A stretch of DNA of 64,000 nt, taken from positions 3,511,501 through 3,575,500 of the forward strand of contig NZ_JACBZR010000001.1 in assembly GCF_013408335.1 (NCBI RefSeq), in the 5' to 3' direction. Of the stretch, positions 1 through 8,646 are shown piece after piece. The stretch's first letter is position 1; every line of letters starts with the position of its first letter. Under the pieces are notes generated by a model. It did no database searches and had not been told where the DNA came from. It was given only the letters and a program-made list of their open reading frames with translations. The position numbers and the translations under genes were made by a program. This stretch comes from Nocardioides panzhihuensis. GTDB taxonomy: Bacteria > Actinomycetota > Actinomycetes > Propionibacteriales > Nocardioidaceae.

Positions 1-1398
1 GTAGCCGTAGGGCGCGCCGCCCAGCGGCAGCCCGACCTTCGCCCGCGCCTGGGTGATCTGGACGCGCCGGGCGGCATCGGGCGCATCCAGCTCGACGTTG
101 TCGGCGAACAACGACGGCAGCGCGAAGGCCTCGGCGCCGGCCGGATCGAAGGTACGCAGCCGCTCGACCACCCTCTCCAGCGCCGAGTCGAGCCGCGGCC
201 GCAGCCCCTTGACCACCGTCGAGAACCGGTGCGGACCACCACCGGCGAGGTCGTCCGACACCAGCGAGCGCAGCGCGGCCATCGAGGTCGGGGAGGCCCC
301 GGCGTACGTGCTGTTCGACAGCGTGATCACGCCCAGCCCGGTCGCCGGGTGCCAGACCATCCGCGAGCCGTAACCGGGGTAGCCGCCGGAGTGGTGGACG
401 AACTGCCCGAGCCGGCTGTCGTGGTCGACCATCAGGCCGTAGCCGTAGCCCGTGGCGACCGCCCCGACACCCGCCCCGACACCCGCCTCGGCGCCGGAGA
501 ACCCGGAGAACCCCAGCGAGGCAGACACCGAGCCGAACCGGTGCAGCTGCTGCATCTCCCGTCGGGACGCCTTCGACAGCGGATGCGCGTCGGCAGCCGA
601 GGAGAAGGCGCCCAGGAACCCGCCGACCCAGCGCGCCAGGTCGGCGACCGAGGAGTGCAGGCCACCCATCGCCGCGAACGAGCCGGACGGCACCGGCGGG
701 ATCGCGGCCCATGTCCGCGGACCCTCGAGCCGGTCGCCTGCCCAGGCCGGGTGCAGCGGCGGTACGTGACCGGGGACCCGGTTCGGCACCGCATCGGGCG
801 AGTAGGCCGAGGAGGTCATCCCCAACGGCGCCAGCAGCTCGTGCTCGATGAAGTCCCGGTTGGCTCCCTCCGGAGACGAACCACCGACGACGTTCTCGAT
901 CGCGCGCCCGAGCAGCGCATAGCCCAGGTTGGAGTACTCGAACCCGACCCCGGGCTCCTGTCCGGTCGAGAAGCCCCCGTCGAGGAACGTCCCGAAGGCG
1001 TCGTAGGACAACGACTCCTGCCGGTCTCCCCACGGGTCATCGGTCGGCAGCCCGGCCGACATCGAGAGCAGCAGCCGCAGCGTCACCGCCGGCGAGTAGG
1101 CGGAGTAGGGCGCCTGGTCGACGAGCTCGGGCACGTACTGCGCGATCGCCTCGTCCAGGTCGACCAGCCCACGGTCACGCAGCAGAAGCACCGCGGCCGC
1201 CGTGAACGACTTCGACATCGACGCGATCCGAAAGGCGCTCTCCGCGGTCGGCGCCGGACCGCCCTCGGTCGTCGCTCCGAACGCACCGGAGTGGAGCAGC
1301 TCGGAGCCGCGTACGACGCCATAGACCAGCCCCGGAGTCAGGTTCTCCTCGAAGCGCTGGGAGAAGAGCTCGTCGACGACGGTGGTGTTGAGACTCAT
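1..1398 (-). CDS. Serine hydrolase, class C beta-lactamase/PBP4-like family (3' end outside window)
   Basis: The reading frame is open from an ATG at 1398 to the window edge, so the C-terminus is missing. It begins MSLNTTVVDELFSQ and shows the family's SxxK motif as SMSK around residue 62 (FRIASMSKSFTAAAV) and a YxN-type motif, YSN (GFEYSNLGYALLG). Members are D-aminopeptidases, esterases or beta-lactamase-like enzymes, and substrate cannot be told from sequence. No signal peptide is visible at the N-terminus, so a cytoplasmic enzyme is likely. AAGGAA lies 7 nt before the ATG. It is divergent from the ECF sigma gene at 1540. Family assignment is firm, substrate unknown. Confidence 0.88.
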   Translation of the reverse strand, partial: MSLNTTVVDELFSQRFEENLTPGLVYGVVRGSELLHSGAFGATTEGGPAPTAESAFRIASMSKSFTAAAVLLLRDRGLVDLDEAIAQYVPELVDQAPYSAYSPAVTLRLLLSMSAGLPTDDPWGDRQESLSYDAFGTFLDGGFSTGQEPGVGFEYSNLGYALLGRAIENVVGGSSPEGANRDFIEHELLAPLGMTSSAYSPDAVPNRVPGHVPPLHPAWAGDRLEGPRTWAAIPPVPSGSFAAMGGLHSSVADLARWVGGFLGAFSSAADAHPLSKASRREMQQLHRFGSVSASLGFSGFSGAEAGVGAGVGAVATGYGYGLMVDHDSRLGQFVHHSGGYPGYGSRMVWHPATGLGVITLSNSTYAGASPTSMAALRSLVSDDLAGGGPHRFSTVVKGLRPRLDSALERVVERLRTFDPAGAEAFALPSLFADNVELDAPDAARRVQITQARAKVGLPLGGAPYGY

Positions 1399-1539
1399 AC
1401 GGGCGTTCCTTCGGTGCAGAAGTTGCTCGACGCATTGCAGCCTAGAGGCCACAGTTGCATCGTCAGCGCAACACCCACGCCATGCCGCCGCATCGAAGAG
1501 GCAGAGGCCCCGGACACGAGGGCCCAGACGGAGGACAGC

Positions 1540-2043
1540 ATGGACACAGACTTCGACGAGTACGTGGTGACGCGCAGCGGCGCGCTGCTGCGGCTCGCCT
1601 ACCTGCTGACGGGTGACGGTCACCGCGCCGAGGACCTCGTTCAGGACACCCTGGAACGCTTGTGCCGACGCTGGTCGAGGATGACCTACGTCGCCGACCC
1701 GCATGCGTACGCCCGCAAGATCCTGCTCAACCAACACCTGAGCTGGCGCCGCAAACGGGCCTCGAGCGAGCTCGTCGTCGCCGACCTGCCGGAACGAGCC
1801 GGCGAGGACGAGACAGAAGCAGTCGGCGTACGTCACCTGCTCTGGCAGCGCATCGGCGCACTGCCTCCGCGGCAGCGCGCCGTCGTGGTCCTTCGCTACT
1901 ACGAGGATCTTGCCGACGCTGACATCGCCGAGGCGCTCGGCATCTCCGCAGGCACCGTACGCAGCAACGCCATGCGCGCTCTCACCAAGCTGCGCACCCA
2001 CCCCGACCTCATGTCCACCACCCTTGCCGAGGAGACACGATGA
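1540..2043 (+). CDS. SigE-family ECF RNA polymerase sigma factor (module 1)
   Basis: A 167-residue group 4 sigma factor beginning MDTDFDEYVVTRSGALLRLAYLLTG. Region 2 covers roughly residues 10-75 (AEDLVQDTLERLCRRW, then YARKILLNQHLSWRRKR). Region 4 near the C-terminus shows LPPRQRAVVVLRYYEDLADADIAEALG followed by SAGTVRSNAMRAL, a typical sigma-70 region 4 helix-turn-helix. The start is chosen because GGAGG lies 5 nt upstream; the frame stays open far upstream but without this signal. Its stop overlaps the next start (ATGA), so the two are translationally coupled. The partner is the membrane protein at 2040. The signal it responds to is unknown. Confidence 0.93.
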   Translation: MDTDFDEYVVTRSGALLRLAYLLTGDGHRAEDLVQDTLERLCRRWSRMTYVADPHAYARKILLNQHLSWRRKRASSELVVADLPERAGEDETEAVGVRHLLWQRIGALPPRQRAVVVLRYYEDLADADIAEALGISAGTVRSNAMRALTKLRTHPDLMSTTLAEETR

Positions 2044-3119
2044 GCACCGACCTCGATGACCTGATCCGCACCACTCTCGCCGAGCGCGCCGAGGACGCAC
2101 CCAGCGCAGGGCGAGTGATCGCCCGCGCGCCGCGTCCGGGAGCCGCCCGCCGCACCACCGTCCGCCGCCGTTGGGCCCGTGGTCTCGCCACCGCCGGCCT
2201 CGCCGGCGCCCTCGCTGTCACCGGCGCCGTCCTCGCGCCCCGGCTCCTCCCCGGCGAGACCCCGTTCGAGCCGGCGATGAGCTTCGCCTATGACGGGGTG
2301 CCGCGTTCGGCCGAGGCCTACCGGCTCGTGCTCGACGCACCCGGGTGGGTCGTGCCCAGGTTCGACGGCTCGGTGACCGACGCTTCCCACATCGGTGCCA
2401 TCCTCTACGAGCCGTCGGGCAGCGGGCCTCACGCCCCGCGCCTCGACATCAGCTGGGGAGACAGGTCGACCTACCAGGAGACCCTCGCCTTCGGCGGGAC
2501 GTTCAACACCGGCACCGACGGCATCACCGAGCTTCCGATCGAGGTTCTCGGCCAGGAGGCGACCTACTGGAGCTACGTCGGCGGGAAGGACGTCGGTGAC
2601 CGCGATGTCGAGACCGGCGAGGTCGCGCTGACCGAGGACGCCTTCCAGGTCGTGCTGCCGATCAGGGATGGCCACTACCAGGCGATCAAGGGCACCGGCA
2701 TGTCGAAGGCGGAGTTCGAGGAGCTCCTCACCCAGCTGCGCTGGGCGGACCATGCTGAGTTCGACTCCGCCCTGCCCGACCGATATCTCACCGTCCAGGA
2801 GCGATCGGCAACGATCGAGCAGCTGCTCACCGGCGTACCTCTACCGGAGAGCTACGACGAGGGCCGGATCACCAGCCTCCAGCCGAACCGCTACCACCTG
2901 GCGCTGGACCTAGCGCGTGGCGCGGTCTGCGTCTGGCGCGATGAATGGCGGGCCGCCCGCGAGTCCGGAGACCAAGAGCGCGTGACGCACGCCGAGGACG
3001 TGCTCCAGCAGGCTGGGGAATGGCCGATGGACCAGGTCCTCGACGGCAACGACACCGGCGACCTCCTGGATCAGGCATCGACCGTTCTCGACGGTTCCGA
3101 GCGCTTCCTCTGCGGCTGA
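2040..3119 (+). CDS. Membrane-anchored protein coupled to ECF sigma factor (putative anti-sigma role)
   Basis: A 359-residue protein starting in the ATGA overlap with the sigma gene, with GAGGAG 5 nt upstream. Residues 1-45 form a basic, Arg-rich cytoplasmic segment. One hydrophobic helix follows (RGLATAGLAGALAVTGAVLAPRLL, about residues 47-68), and the remaining ~290 residues would face outside. I do not recognise a named domain. The arrangement (sigma factor, then a single-pass protein with a short cytoplasmic N-terminus) fits an anti-sigma factor, but no zinc-binding HxxxCxxC motif is present, so this is inference from context. It abuts the stop of the convergent MFS gene without a gap. 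Confidence 0.8.
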   Translation: MSTDLDDLIRTTLAERAEDAPSAGRVIARAPRPGAARRTTVRRRWARGLATAGLAGALAVTGAVLAPRLLPGETPFEPAMSFAYDGVPRSAEAYRLVLDAPGWVVPRFDGSVTDASHIGAILYEPSGSGPHAPRLDISWGDRSTYQETLAFGGTFNTGTDGITELPIEVLGQEATYWSYVGGKDVGDRDVETGEVALTEDAFQVVLPIRDGHYQAIKGTGMSKAEFEELLTQLRWADHAEFDSALPDRYLTVQERSATIEQLLTGVPLPESYDEGRITSLQPNRYHLALDLARGAVCVWRDEWRAARESGDQERVTHAEDVLQQAGEWPMDQVLDGNDTGDLLDQASTVLDGSERFLCG

Positions 3120-4379
3120 TCAGTCTCGAAGCGGCTCTTGCGTACGTCCCTCGGTGGCAGGTTGCTCGATGCGTTGCAACCTAGCCACCGAGGGCACCGC
3201 AACCGTGGCAAGACAGATCAGGATGCAGAGCACACCGCTCGCCAGGAACACCGGTTGCGCCCCGAAAAGCGCCCCCAGCGGCCCGTACATCAGCTGTCCG
3301 ATCGGCATCGCGATGTAGGACCCGAGCATGTCGTACGACCACGCCCGCGACTGCATCTCCTCGGGCACGTTCTCCATCATCGCCAGGTTCCAGCCGAGCC
3401 CGAAGATCTCGATCCCGGCGCCGGCGACGGCCATCACGATGATGAACGGCACCGTCTGCGGCCACAGCCCGAGCGCGATGAACGGAAGTCCCATCAGCGT
3501 GACGCCGAGCATCCCGGCACGCAGCGGATACCGAAGGGTCATCCGCATCAGCGCGAACGTCATGACCAGGATCCCGATCGCCTGGGCCGAGCTGCCCAGA
3601 CCCCAGCCCTGGATGCCCAGGGAGGACGACTTGGCGTACACCGGCCCCAGCACCTGCATCCCGCCGGCCCACATCGTGTTGATCACCATGAAGGCGAGCA
3701 CGACGACCCACAGCCAGGTGGTGGAACGGACGTACGTCCACCCCTCGACCAGGTCTGCGACGGCCGACGTCTTCGGGCCGGTCTTGTCGCGGTGCGGTAT
3801 CCGCACCGGCAGCAGGAAGATCGCGGCGAGGAGCCAGGCCAGCGCGTCGATCGCCAGCGCCCAGCCCGCGCCGACCCCGACGACCAGGACGGCCGCGACC
3901 GACGGCCCGAGGATCGTCAGCGCGCCGCGCGACATCGACAGCAGCAGGTTGGCCGGCTGCAGGTCCTTCCTCGCGACCAGCTGCGGCACCATCCCCTGCA
4001 TCGCCGGGTACGCCATCGCCGACATGGTGCCGTTGACCGCTTCGAGGACGATCAGCATCCAGATCTCGGCGTTGCCGGTGATGATCAGCCCGGCGGCGAC
4101 AGCCTGGGTGAGCGCCGAGGACAGGTTCGAGATCTGCAGCACCAGCCGCCGCGGGAACCGGTCGGCGATCACGCCTCCGACCAGCAGGAAGATGACCATC
4201 GGGATGGTGTGCGCCGCCACGACGGCACCCAGCGCTGACGCCGAGTCGGTGACCTCCAGCACCGCGAAGGCCAACGCGATGTGCGACATCGAGGTGCCGG
4301 CGATGTTCACGAACCGTGAGGCGAAGAACCAGCCGAAGTCGCGGTCCTTCAGGACGAAGAGGCTCTCCTTGATGCTCAT
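3120..4379 (-). CDS. MFS exporter, MFS_3/EntS-like
   Basis: A 419-residue major facilitator superfamily protein with about 12 hydrophobic segments. The cytoplasmic loop after TM2 carries the conserved motif (GGVIADRFPRRLVLQISN). The overall pattern, with the first helix starting in FVNIAGTSMSHIALAFAVLEV, matches the enterobactin-exporter-like MFS_3 group of drug and siderophore exporters. The substrate is unknown. Its ATG overlaps the stop codon of a decayed ArsR regulator gene upstream (4376-4616), so the pair once formed a regulator-exporter operon. The C-terminal tail holds a segment that is repeated at 1422 (see findings). Confidence 0.92.
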   Translation of the reverse strand: MSIKESLFVLKDRDFGWFFASRFVNIAGTSMSHIALAFAVLEVTDSASALGAVVAAHTIPMVIFLLVGGVIADRFPRRLVLQISNLSSALTQAVAAGLIITGNAEIWMLIVLEAVNGTMSAMAYPAMQGMVPQLVARKDLQPANLLLSMSRGALTILGPSVAAVLVVGVGAGWALAIDALAWLLAAIFLLPVRIPHRDKTGPKTSAVADLVEGWTYVRSTTWLWVVVLAFMVINTMWAGGMQVLGPVYAKSSSLGIQGWGLGSSAQAIGILVMTFALMRMTLRYPLRAGMLGVTLMGLPFIALGLWPQTVPFIIVMAVAGAGIEIFGLGWNLAMMENVPEEMQSRAWSYDMLGSYIAMPIGQLMYGPLGALFGAQPVFLASGVLCILICLATVAVPSVARLQRIEQPATEGRTQEPLRD

Positions 4380-4616
4380 TCCCGATCGCCCTCGGGATCA
4401 CCCATCACGAACGCGGCGGCCGTGAGGCTGACATGGACCGTGCCGTCCGTACGCGGCGGGCGAGCGTTGTCGTGGAGCAGGTCGGATGCGTCCTGGACGA
4501 GGTCGCGGACCCGCTCCCAGACCTCGGGGTCGACCCACATCTCCGCGTCGGTGGTCAGTCATCCGGAGCCGTAGCGGGTGCCCAGCCGCCCGCAGCCGCG
4601 AGATCTCCTTGTCCAC
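4376..4616 (-). pseudogene. ArsR-family winged-helix regulator, internally deleted and frameshifted
   Basis: Two pieces of one regulator lie in different frames. A 5' piece from GTG 4616 reads EISRLRAAGHPLRLRM, matching the start of the ArsR winged helix (consensus ALAHPLRLRML). A 3' piece reads LTTDAEMWVDPEVWERV through LLHDNARPPRTDGTVHVS to GDPEGDRE, then stops in an ATGA overlap with the MFS start at 4379. The join falls near 4560, where the frames differ and a TGA stands in front of the C-terminal piece. Roughly 100 or more codons of the middle are missing. The C-terminal match is to my knowledge of the ArsR family attached to MFS genes. A functional regulator is unlikely. Confidence 0.7.
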
Positions 4617-4622
4617 CGAACT

Positions 4623-4641
4623 TCCCAAGAGTTGTTTGGGA
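4623..4641. promoter_or_regulatory. Perfect 6-bp inverted repeat, possible ArsR operator
   Basis: TCCCAA (4623-4628) and TTGGGA (4636-4641) are separated by 7 nt. The site sits just upstream of the decayed ArsR gene and about 60 nt upstream of the divergent ECF gene at 4704, which is where an autoregulatory operator would be expected. Function is inferred from position only. Confidence 0.35.
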
Positions 4642-4703
4642 GTGAGTCTGGCGAGACCGGGCAGAACCGTCAAACAATTAATTCGGTCGCGCCTAAACCG
4701 ATA

Positions 4704-5216
4704 ATGACTGCTGTGCGTCATCCAGGCGTGAGCCGAGAAGAATTCGCCGACTTCTACGTCGGCGCCAAGGACCGCTGCCTGCGTGCGGCGATCGCCACCG
4801 GCATGGATCCCGGCCGGGCCGAGGAAGCCACCGCTGAGGCCTTCGCGCGCGCCTGGTCACGCTGGCCGACGGTCAGACTGGCCAACTCGCCGGCGGCGTG
4901 GGTGGTCCGCACCGCGATCAACGTCGACATCTCCTGGTGGCGCAAGCGCCGCCGCGAGCTGACCGTTCCCGACACTCCCGAACAGCTCCCCCGCCACGAC
5001 TCCGACGACGACACCGACCACGACCTGTTGGAGGCCGTACGCCGGCTGCCACCGCGTCAACGCGAGGTGGTCGCGCTGCGCTACTTCCTCGACCTCGATG
5101 CCGAGACGACGGCCCACGAGCTCGGCGTCGCTCGCGGCACCGTCTCCGCCTCGCTCCACCACGCGCTCAAGACTCTGCGGCTGCAGCTGACCAACCCCGA
5201 AGGGATGCTGTCATGA
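4704..5216 (+). CDS. SigE-family ECF RNA polymerase sigma factor (module 2)
   Basis: A 170-residue ECF sigma factor (MTAVRHPGVSREEFADFYVG). Region 2 includes RAEEATAEAFARAWSRW and VVRTAINVDISWWRKRRRE. Region 4 is LPPRQREVVALRYFLDLDAETTAHELGVARGTVSASLHHALK. The ATG at 4704 aligns with the module 3 paralogue; no clear Shine-Dalgarno precedes it, so a leaderless or weakly initiated message is possible, and GTG 4713 is an alternative. It is clearly closer to the sigma factor at 8149 than to that at 1540 (nearly identical KDRCLRA, DISWWRKRRRE and RQREVVALRY segments). It overlaps the next gene by ATGA. Confidence 0.92.
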   Translation: MTAVRHPGVSREEFADFYVGAKDRCLRAAIATGMDPGRAEEATAEAFARAWSRWPTVRLANSPAAWVVRTAINVDISWWRKRRRELTVPDTPEQLPRHDSDDDTDHDLLEAVRRLPPRQREVVALRYFLDLDAETTAHELGVARGTVSASLHHALKTLRLQLTNPEGMLS

Positions 5217-6304
5217 AAGACATCGAGACCTCGCTGCGCAACAGCAGTCGCCAGACCCTGGATGTCCCTGCCGCCGAGATCCTGCGCCGGGGCGACCGGA
5301 TGCGTCGTCTCCGTCGCGGGTCGAAGGCGGTCGCCGCCGTCGCGGCCTTCTCGCTCGCCGGGATCATGGCGTACGTCGCGATCCCTGACCGACTGATCGA
5401 CTCGAACATCGCCACCCCGGAACCGTCGACGTCGGACGGGTCCCAGCAGAAGACTCCCGTCGACTGGTCGGGCAAGCCGACCAACCTCACGCCCGATGAA
5501 CTCGACAGTATGAGCGAGCGATGCCTCGAGACGGCATGGAGCGATGTGAGAGCCAACTACGAAGCCGAGCGGGAGTTCGTACCCAAGGCGGACAACCTCA
5601 TCGACCCCGATGACGTCGAGCAGATCCCAGCAGGCACCTGGCCGTTCCTCGCCCAGAAGCGTGGAGCGACGGCTAGGGCGATCTTCAAGGGCACCGACTA
5701 CGCAGTGACTTGCTCGACTGCGACGGACCCCCAGCGGAGCGCGACTGCCGGGCCCGACTTCACCATGGCCTTCGGGACGCCGGAGTTCTGGGGCTCCTTC
5801 GCAGAGACCGGGCCGTGGGAGGACTTCTCCCGTGGAAGCAGTGGCGACAGCACGGAGTTCATGCTTCCTCTCCCGGAGGCGCTGAACGTCACCGAAGTGG
5901 TCTTCACCTCGAGCGGAGAGGAGATCCCGGCAACTATCGTCAACGGCGTGGCGGTCGCATGGATCGACCACGAGGTTGCCGTCGAGTCGGCGAGCTTCCG
6001 CGCCTACGACGCCGACGGCAATCTGGTTCATGGCGAGGCGCCTGAGCCGCCGACCACCGAATGGACCGAGACCGCAGAAGGGATCCGGGTGACGCGATCG
6101 CTCGGCAACGAGACGCTGGAGTCCGCCTGGTTCTGGGTCGGCAAGCAGCGGTTCGACGCGACCATCACCGAGGACAACGTGGCCGTCGCGCTGATCCCGA
6201 CCGGGAAGCTCACCACGGATCAGCTGAACAAGCTCCAGATCCAGGGCATCTCCCCCGAGGGTTACTCCTTGAGCGGTTGCAACGGAAAGCCCTGCGGCCC
6301 TTAG
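5213..6304 (+). CDS. Single-pass membrane protein paired with ECF sigma factor (module 2)
   Basis: A 363-residue protein beginning MKDIETSLRNSSRQTLDVPAAEILRRGDRMRRLRRG, with GAAGGG upstream of the ATG that overlaps the sigma stop. One transmembrane segment (AVAAVAAFSLAGIMAYVAIP, about residues 40-58) separates a short basic cytoplasmic part from a large external part. The external part contains WSGKPTNLTPDELDSMSERC, nearly repeated in the module 3 partner (WTGKPTNVTDAELATMKRRC), which shows the two genes are paralogues. No named domain is recognised. A role in sensing and in holding the sigma factor is likely but unproven. Confidence 0.82.
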   Translation: MKDIETSLRNSSRQTLDVPAAEILRRGDRMRRLRRGSKAVAAVAAFSLAGIMAYVAIPDRLIDSNIATPEPSTSDGSQQKTPVDWSGKPTNLTPDELDSMSERCLETAWSDVRANYEAEREFVPKADNLIDPDDVEQIPAGTWPFLAQKRGATARAIFKGTDYAVTCSTATDPQRSATAGPDFTMAFGTPEFWGSFAETGPWEDFSRGSSGDSTEFMLPLPEALNVTEVVFTSSGEEIPATIVNGVAVAWIDHEVAVESASFRAYDADGNLVHGEAPEPPTTEWTETAEGIRVTRSLGNETLESAWFWVGKQRFDATITEDNVAVALIPTGKLTTDQLNKLQIQGISPEGYSLSGCNGKPCGP

Positions 6305-6453
6305 CGCTGGGCCGCCACGTACCTCTCCGCCGCCGACCGCGGCTTGTCCCCGAGCCCGTCGATGCCGATGACGCTCGGGAGCAGGCTGCGGTCGGTGCTG
6401 AGCGCCTTGAAGAGCGTCGAGACGGTGACTCCGTGGTCGGGGCGGTGCCCGGC
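6305..6453 (-). other. Coding-like remnant in frame behind the stop of the glycosyl-hydrolase-like gene
   Basis: On the minus strand the frame of the upstream gene continues after its TGA (6454-6456) for about 49 codons to a TAA at 6302-6304. The text reads VTVSTLFKALSTDRSLLPSV and SAAERYVAAQR, and nearly every third codon position is G or C, as in real genes here. No start codon or ribosome binding site serves it. It looks like the 3' end of a deleted gene. I cannot name the family. Confidence 0.45.
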
Positions 6454-8001
6454 TCAGGAGAACGAGGCCGTTGCGATCCCTCCAGCCCTGACACGTACGA
6501 CATCGACGGGACGCTGGTCGGCGCCCTTGGGCACCGCGACGCGGACCTGATAGAGCCCGGGCGGCACGTGCACGAAGCCGAACCAGCCCGAGCCGTCGGC
6601 CTTGGCGGACAGCGACGGTCCTGCGTGGTCGAGGGGTCGCAGCGTCACGGCCGTCTGGTCGAGCACCGTGCCATCAGCGAGCCGGGCCACGCCGGTCACG
6701 TGCCCGTCGGTCGGGGCCGACTTCCAGGGCATGTCCGGCACCGCCGCAGGAGTCTCGAAGGGCCCTCCGGGCCCGGCGAGCGCAGCTGTCAGCGCAGCCA
6801 GCTCGGCAGGCCGTTTCGACGGGTCGGCCAAGGCCTCGCGGCTCGGGTTGGCGTAGGCGTACCCGCTCCAGCCGGCGCCCTGGTTGCCCGCGGCGCTCGG
6901 CGTGACCGCCTGCCAGGCCTGCGCCACCGAGTCGGCCACGGAGTTCAGGTAGAGCGCCGGGCCGTTGACCGCCTGCCGCCCGGCCTGGTTGTCGGCGAGG
7001 AACTCCGACCACTCGTCGTACATCGTCGCCTGCGCCGGCATCCAGTCACGCTTGTAGTTCATGGTCACGGCGGTGTCCATGATCCCCTCGGACAGCCAGC
7101 CCTTCCAGTCCTGGAGGACCTCGGCGTACGTGCGGGTCTTGGTCCAGCCGCCCACGGCCTCGGGGCCGTTGCCGTAGGTGATCGCGTCCATCGAGAGCCG
7201 TGCGCTCGGGTCCACCGACCAGAGCCCGAGATAGATCTTGCGGACCAGACCGGTGACCTGGTCACGGCGCCACTGGCTCCACTGAGCGTCCGAAGGCGCG
7301 GGAACGTCCGTACGTCCCGCGGCCGCCTGGAAACGAGCGACCGAGACGTCGTTGTAGCCCCAGTCGCTGTGGGTGGTCGTCGAAGAGCCGTCGGGGTAGC
7401 GGACGTAGTCGAGGTTGATCCCGTCGACGTCGTAGTTCTGCACGATCGACTGCACACCCTCGACGATGTAGTCGACCACGCCGGGGTGCCCCGGGTCGGC
7501 GTAGGCGTTCGCGCCCACGCGTTCGGTGCCGTCGTACTTCTTGTTCAGCCACCGCTCGCCCCCGGTCGCAGTGGGGCCGTGCTGGTTGAACGCGTGCTCG
7601 GGCGAGCGCGGCGCGGTCGCGGAGTTCCACATCGTGTTCACGTTGACCCAGGCGTGCACCTCGATCCCGGCCGCGTGCGCCTCGGTGATGATCTCTTGCA
7701 GCGGGTCGTAGGGGGCGGGGGCGATGGCCGCATCCGTACGCGGATAGAGCGCGTCGTTGCAGAAACAGTCCCAGCGCCGCGCGGTCTGCACGATCAGCGC
7801 GTTGACGTGCATGTCTTCGGCGACCTGGACCAGCTCGTCGACCTGCGCGGGGGTGTAGATGCCCCGGTTGAAGCCGTCGACCCACAGGCTGCGCCACTGC
7901 TCGGGCGGGTCCTTCTCTGCGGCCGCCCCAGGTGACGCGGGGGCCATCATCGCCCCGATCAGGGCCACGGCACTCACCACTGCGAACAGGAAACGTCTCA
8001 T
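6454..8001 (-). CDS. Secreted family 10 glycosyl-hydrolase-like protein (GHL10)
   Basis: About 515 residues with a Sec signal peptide (MRRFLFAVVSAVALIGAMMAPASPGAAAEK). The main domain begins QWRSLWVDGFNRGIYTPAQVDELV and contains NALIVQTARRWDCF, IEVHAWVNVNTMW and VDGINLDYVRYPDG, the hallmark of the GHL10 (DUF187) TIM-barrel family. The C-terminal ~100 residues (GHVTGVARLADGTVLDQTAV to VRVRAGGIATASFS) look like a carboxypeptidase-regulatory or prealbumin-like beta domain. The start at 8001 is preferred because GGAGG lies 5 nt before it; an adjacent ATG at 8004 is too close. The likely role is hydrolysis of an extracellular polysaccharide. Confidence 0.9.
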   Translation of the reverse strand: MRRFLFAVVSAVALIGAMMAPASPGAAAEKDPPEQWRSLWVDGFNRGIYTPAQVDELVQVAEDMHVNALIVQTARRWDCFCNDALYPRTDAAIAPAPYDPLQEIITEAHAAGIEVHAWVNVNTMWNSATAPRSPEHAFNQHGPTATGGERWLNKKYDGTERVGANAYADPGHPGVVDYIVEGVQSIVQNYDVDGINLDYVRYPDGSSTTTHSDWGYNDVSVARFQAAAGRTDVPAPSDAQWSQWRRDQVTGLVRKIYLGLWSVDPSARLSMDAITYGNGPEAVGGWTKTRTYAEVLQDWKGWLSEGIMDTAVTMNYKRDWMPAQATMYDEWSEFLADNQAGRQAVNGPALYLNSVADSVAQAWQAVTPSAAGNQGAGWSGYAYANPSREALADPSKRPAELAALTAALAGPGGPFETPAAVPDMPWKSAPTDGHVTGVARLADGTVLDQTAVTLRPLDHAGPSLSAKADGSGWFGFVHVPPGLYQVRVAVPKGADQRPVDVVRVRAGGIATASFS

Positions 8002-8148
8002 CATGACCTCCGTCGCCCCCGCGGCCGGCGCCGTCGCCGGCTGATCGAGCGTAGGGGCTGGGCGCGGTCGGCGGAGCCGATTCGGCCAACCCGGTTGCCA
8101 GGTTCGGTTTCCGGCGAGAATCTCTCGACAGCGACTAAAGGGATCCGG

Positions 8149-8646
8149 GTGCTGATGCGTCAACAGGCTGTGAGCTTCGAAGAGTTCGGCGCGTTCTACG
8201 CGTCCCACAAGGACCGGTGCCTGCGAGCGACTGTCGCGAGCGGAGTCGACCCGGGACGTGCCGAGGACGCGGTCTCCGAAGCCTTCGCCCGCGCCTGGGC
8301 GCAGTGGCGGACGGTCCGCAACGCCCGGTCGCCGGCCGCCTGGGTCGTGCGCACCGCGATCAACGCCGACATCTCCTGGTGGCGCAAGCGCCGACGCGAG
8401 GTCGGCCCTCCCGAGGACACACCGGACGCCCACCCCGACCTAGACGGTCGCCGCGACCTCATCACCGCCGTACGCCGCCTGCCCAAGCGGCAGCGCGAGG
8501 TGGTGGCGCTGCGCTACATCCTCGACCTCGACACGGTGACCACATCGGTCGCCCTCGACATCTCGCCGGGCACCGTCTCGGCCCACCTGCACCTCGCGCT
8601 CGCCACGCTGCGAGCCGATCTCGCCACCGAAGGGACACTCTCATGA
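8149..8646 (+). CDS. SigE-family ECF RNA polymerase sigma factor (module 3)
   Basis: About 165 residues. Region 2 holds GRAEDAVSEAFARAWAQW and VVRTAINADISWWRKRRRE; region 4 holds LPKRQREVVALRYILDLDTVTTSVALDISPGTVSAHLHLALATL. A GTG at 8149 has AGGG at a 6-nt spacing and is preferred; ATG 8155 in the same frame is the alternative. It is a close paralogue of the sigma factor at 4704. Its stop overlaps the next start (ATGA). Divergent from the GHL10 gene, whose start is 147 nt away. Confidence 0.91.
   Translation: MLMRQQAVSFEEFGAFYASHKDRCLRATVASGVDPGRAEDAVSEAFARAWAQWRTVRNARSPAAWVVRTAINADISWWRKRRREVGPPEDTPDAHPDLDGRRDLITAVRRLPKRQREVVALRYILDLDTVTTSVALDISPGTVSAHLHLALATLRADLATEGTLS

Noticed and set aside
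229..1539. Long plus-strand frame running through the hydrolase gene into the sigma factor
   Set aside because: It is the antisense shadow of the serine hydrolase gene; the sigma factor starts at 1540 with its own Shine-Dalgarno.
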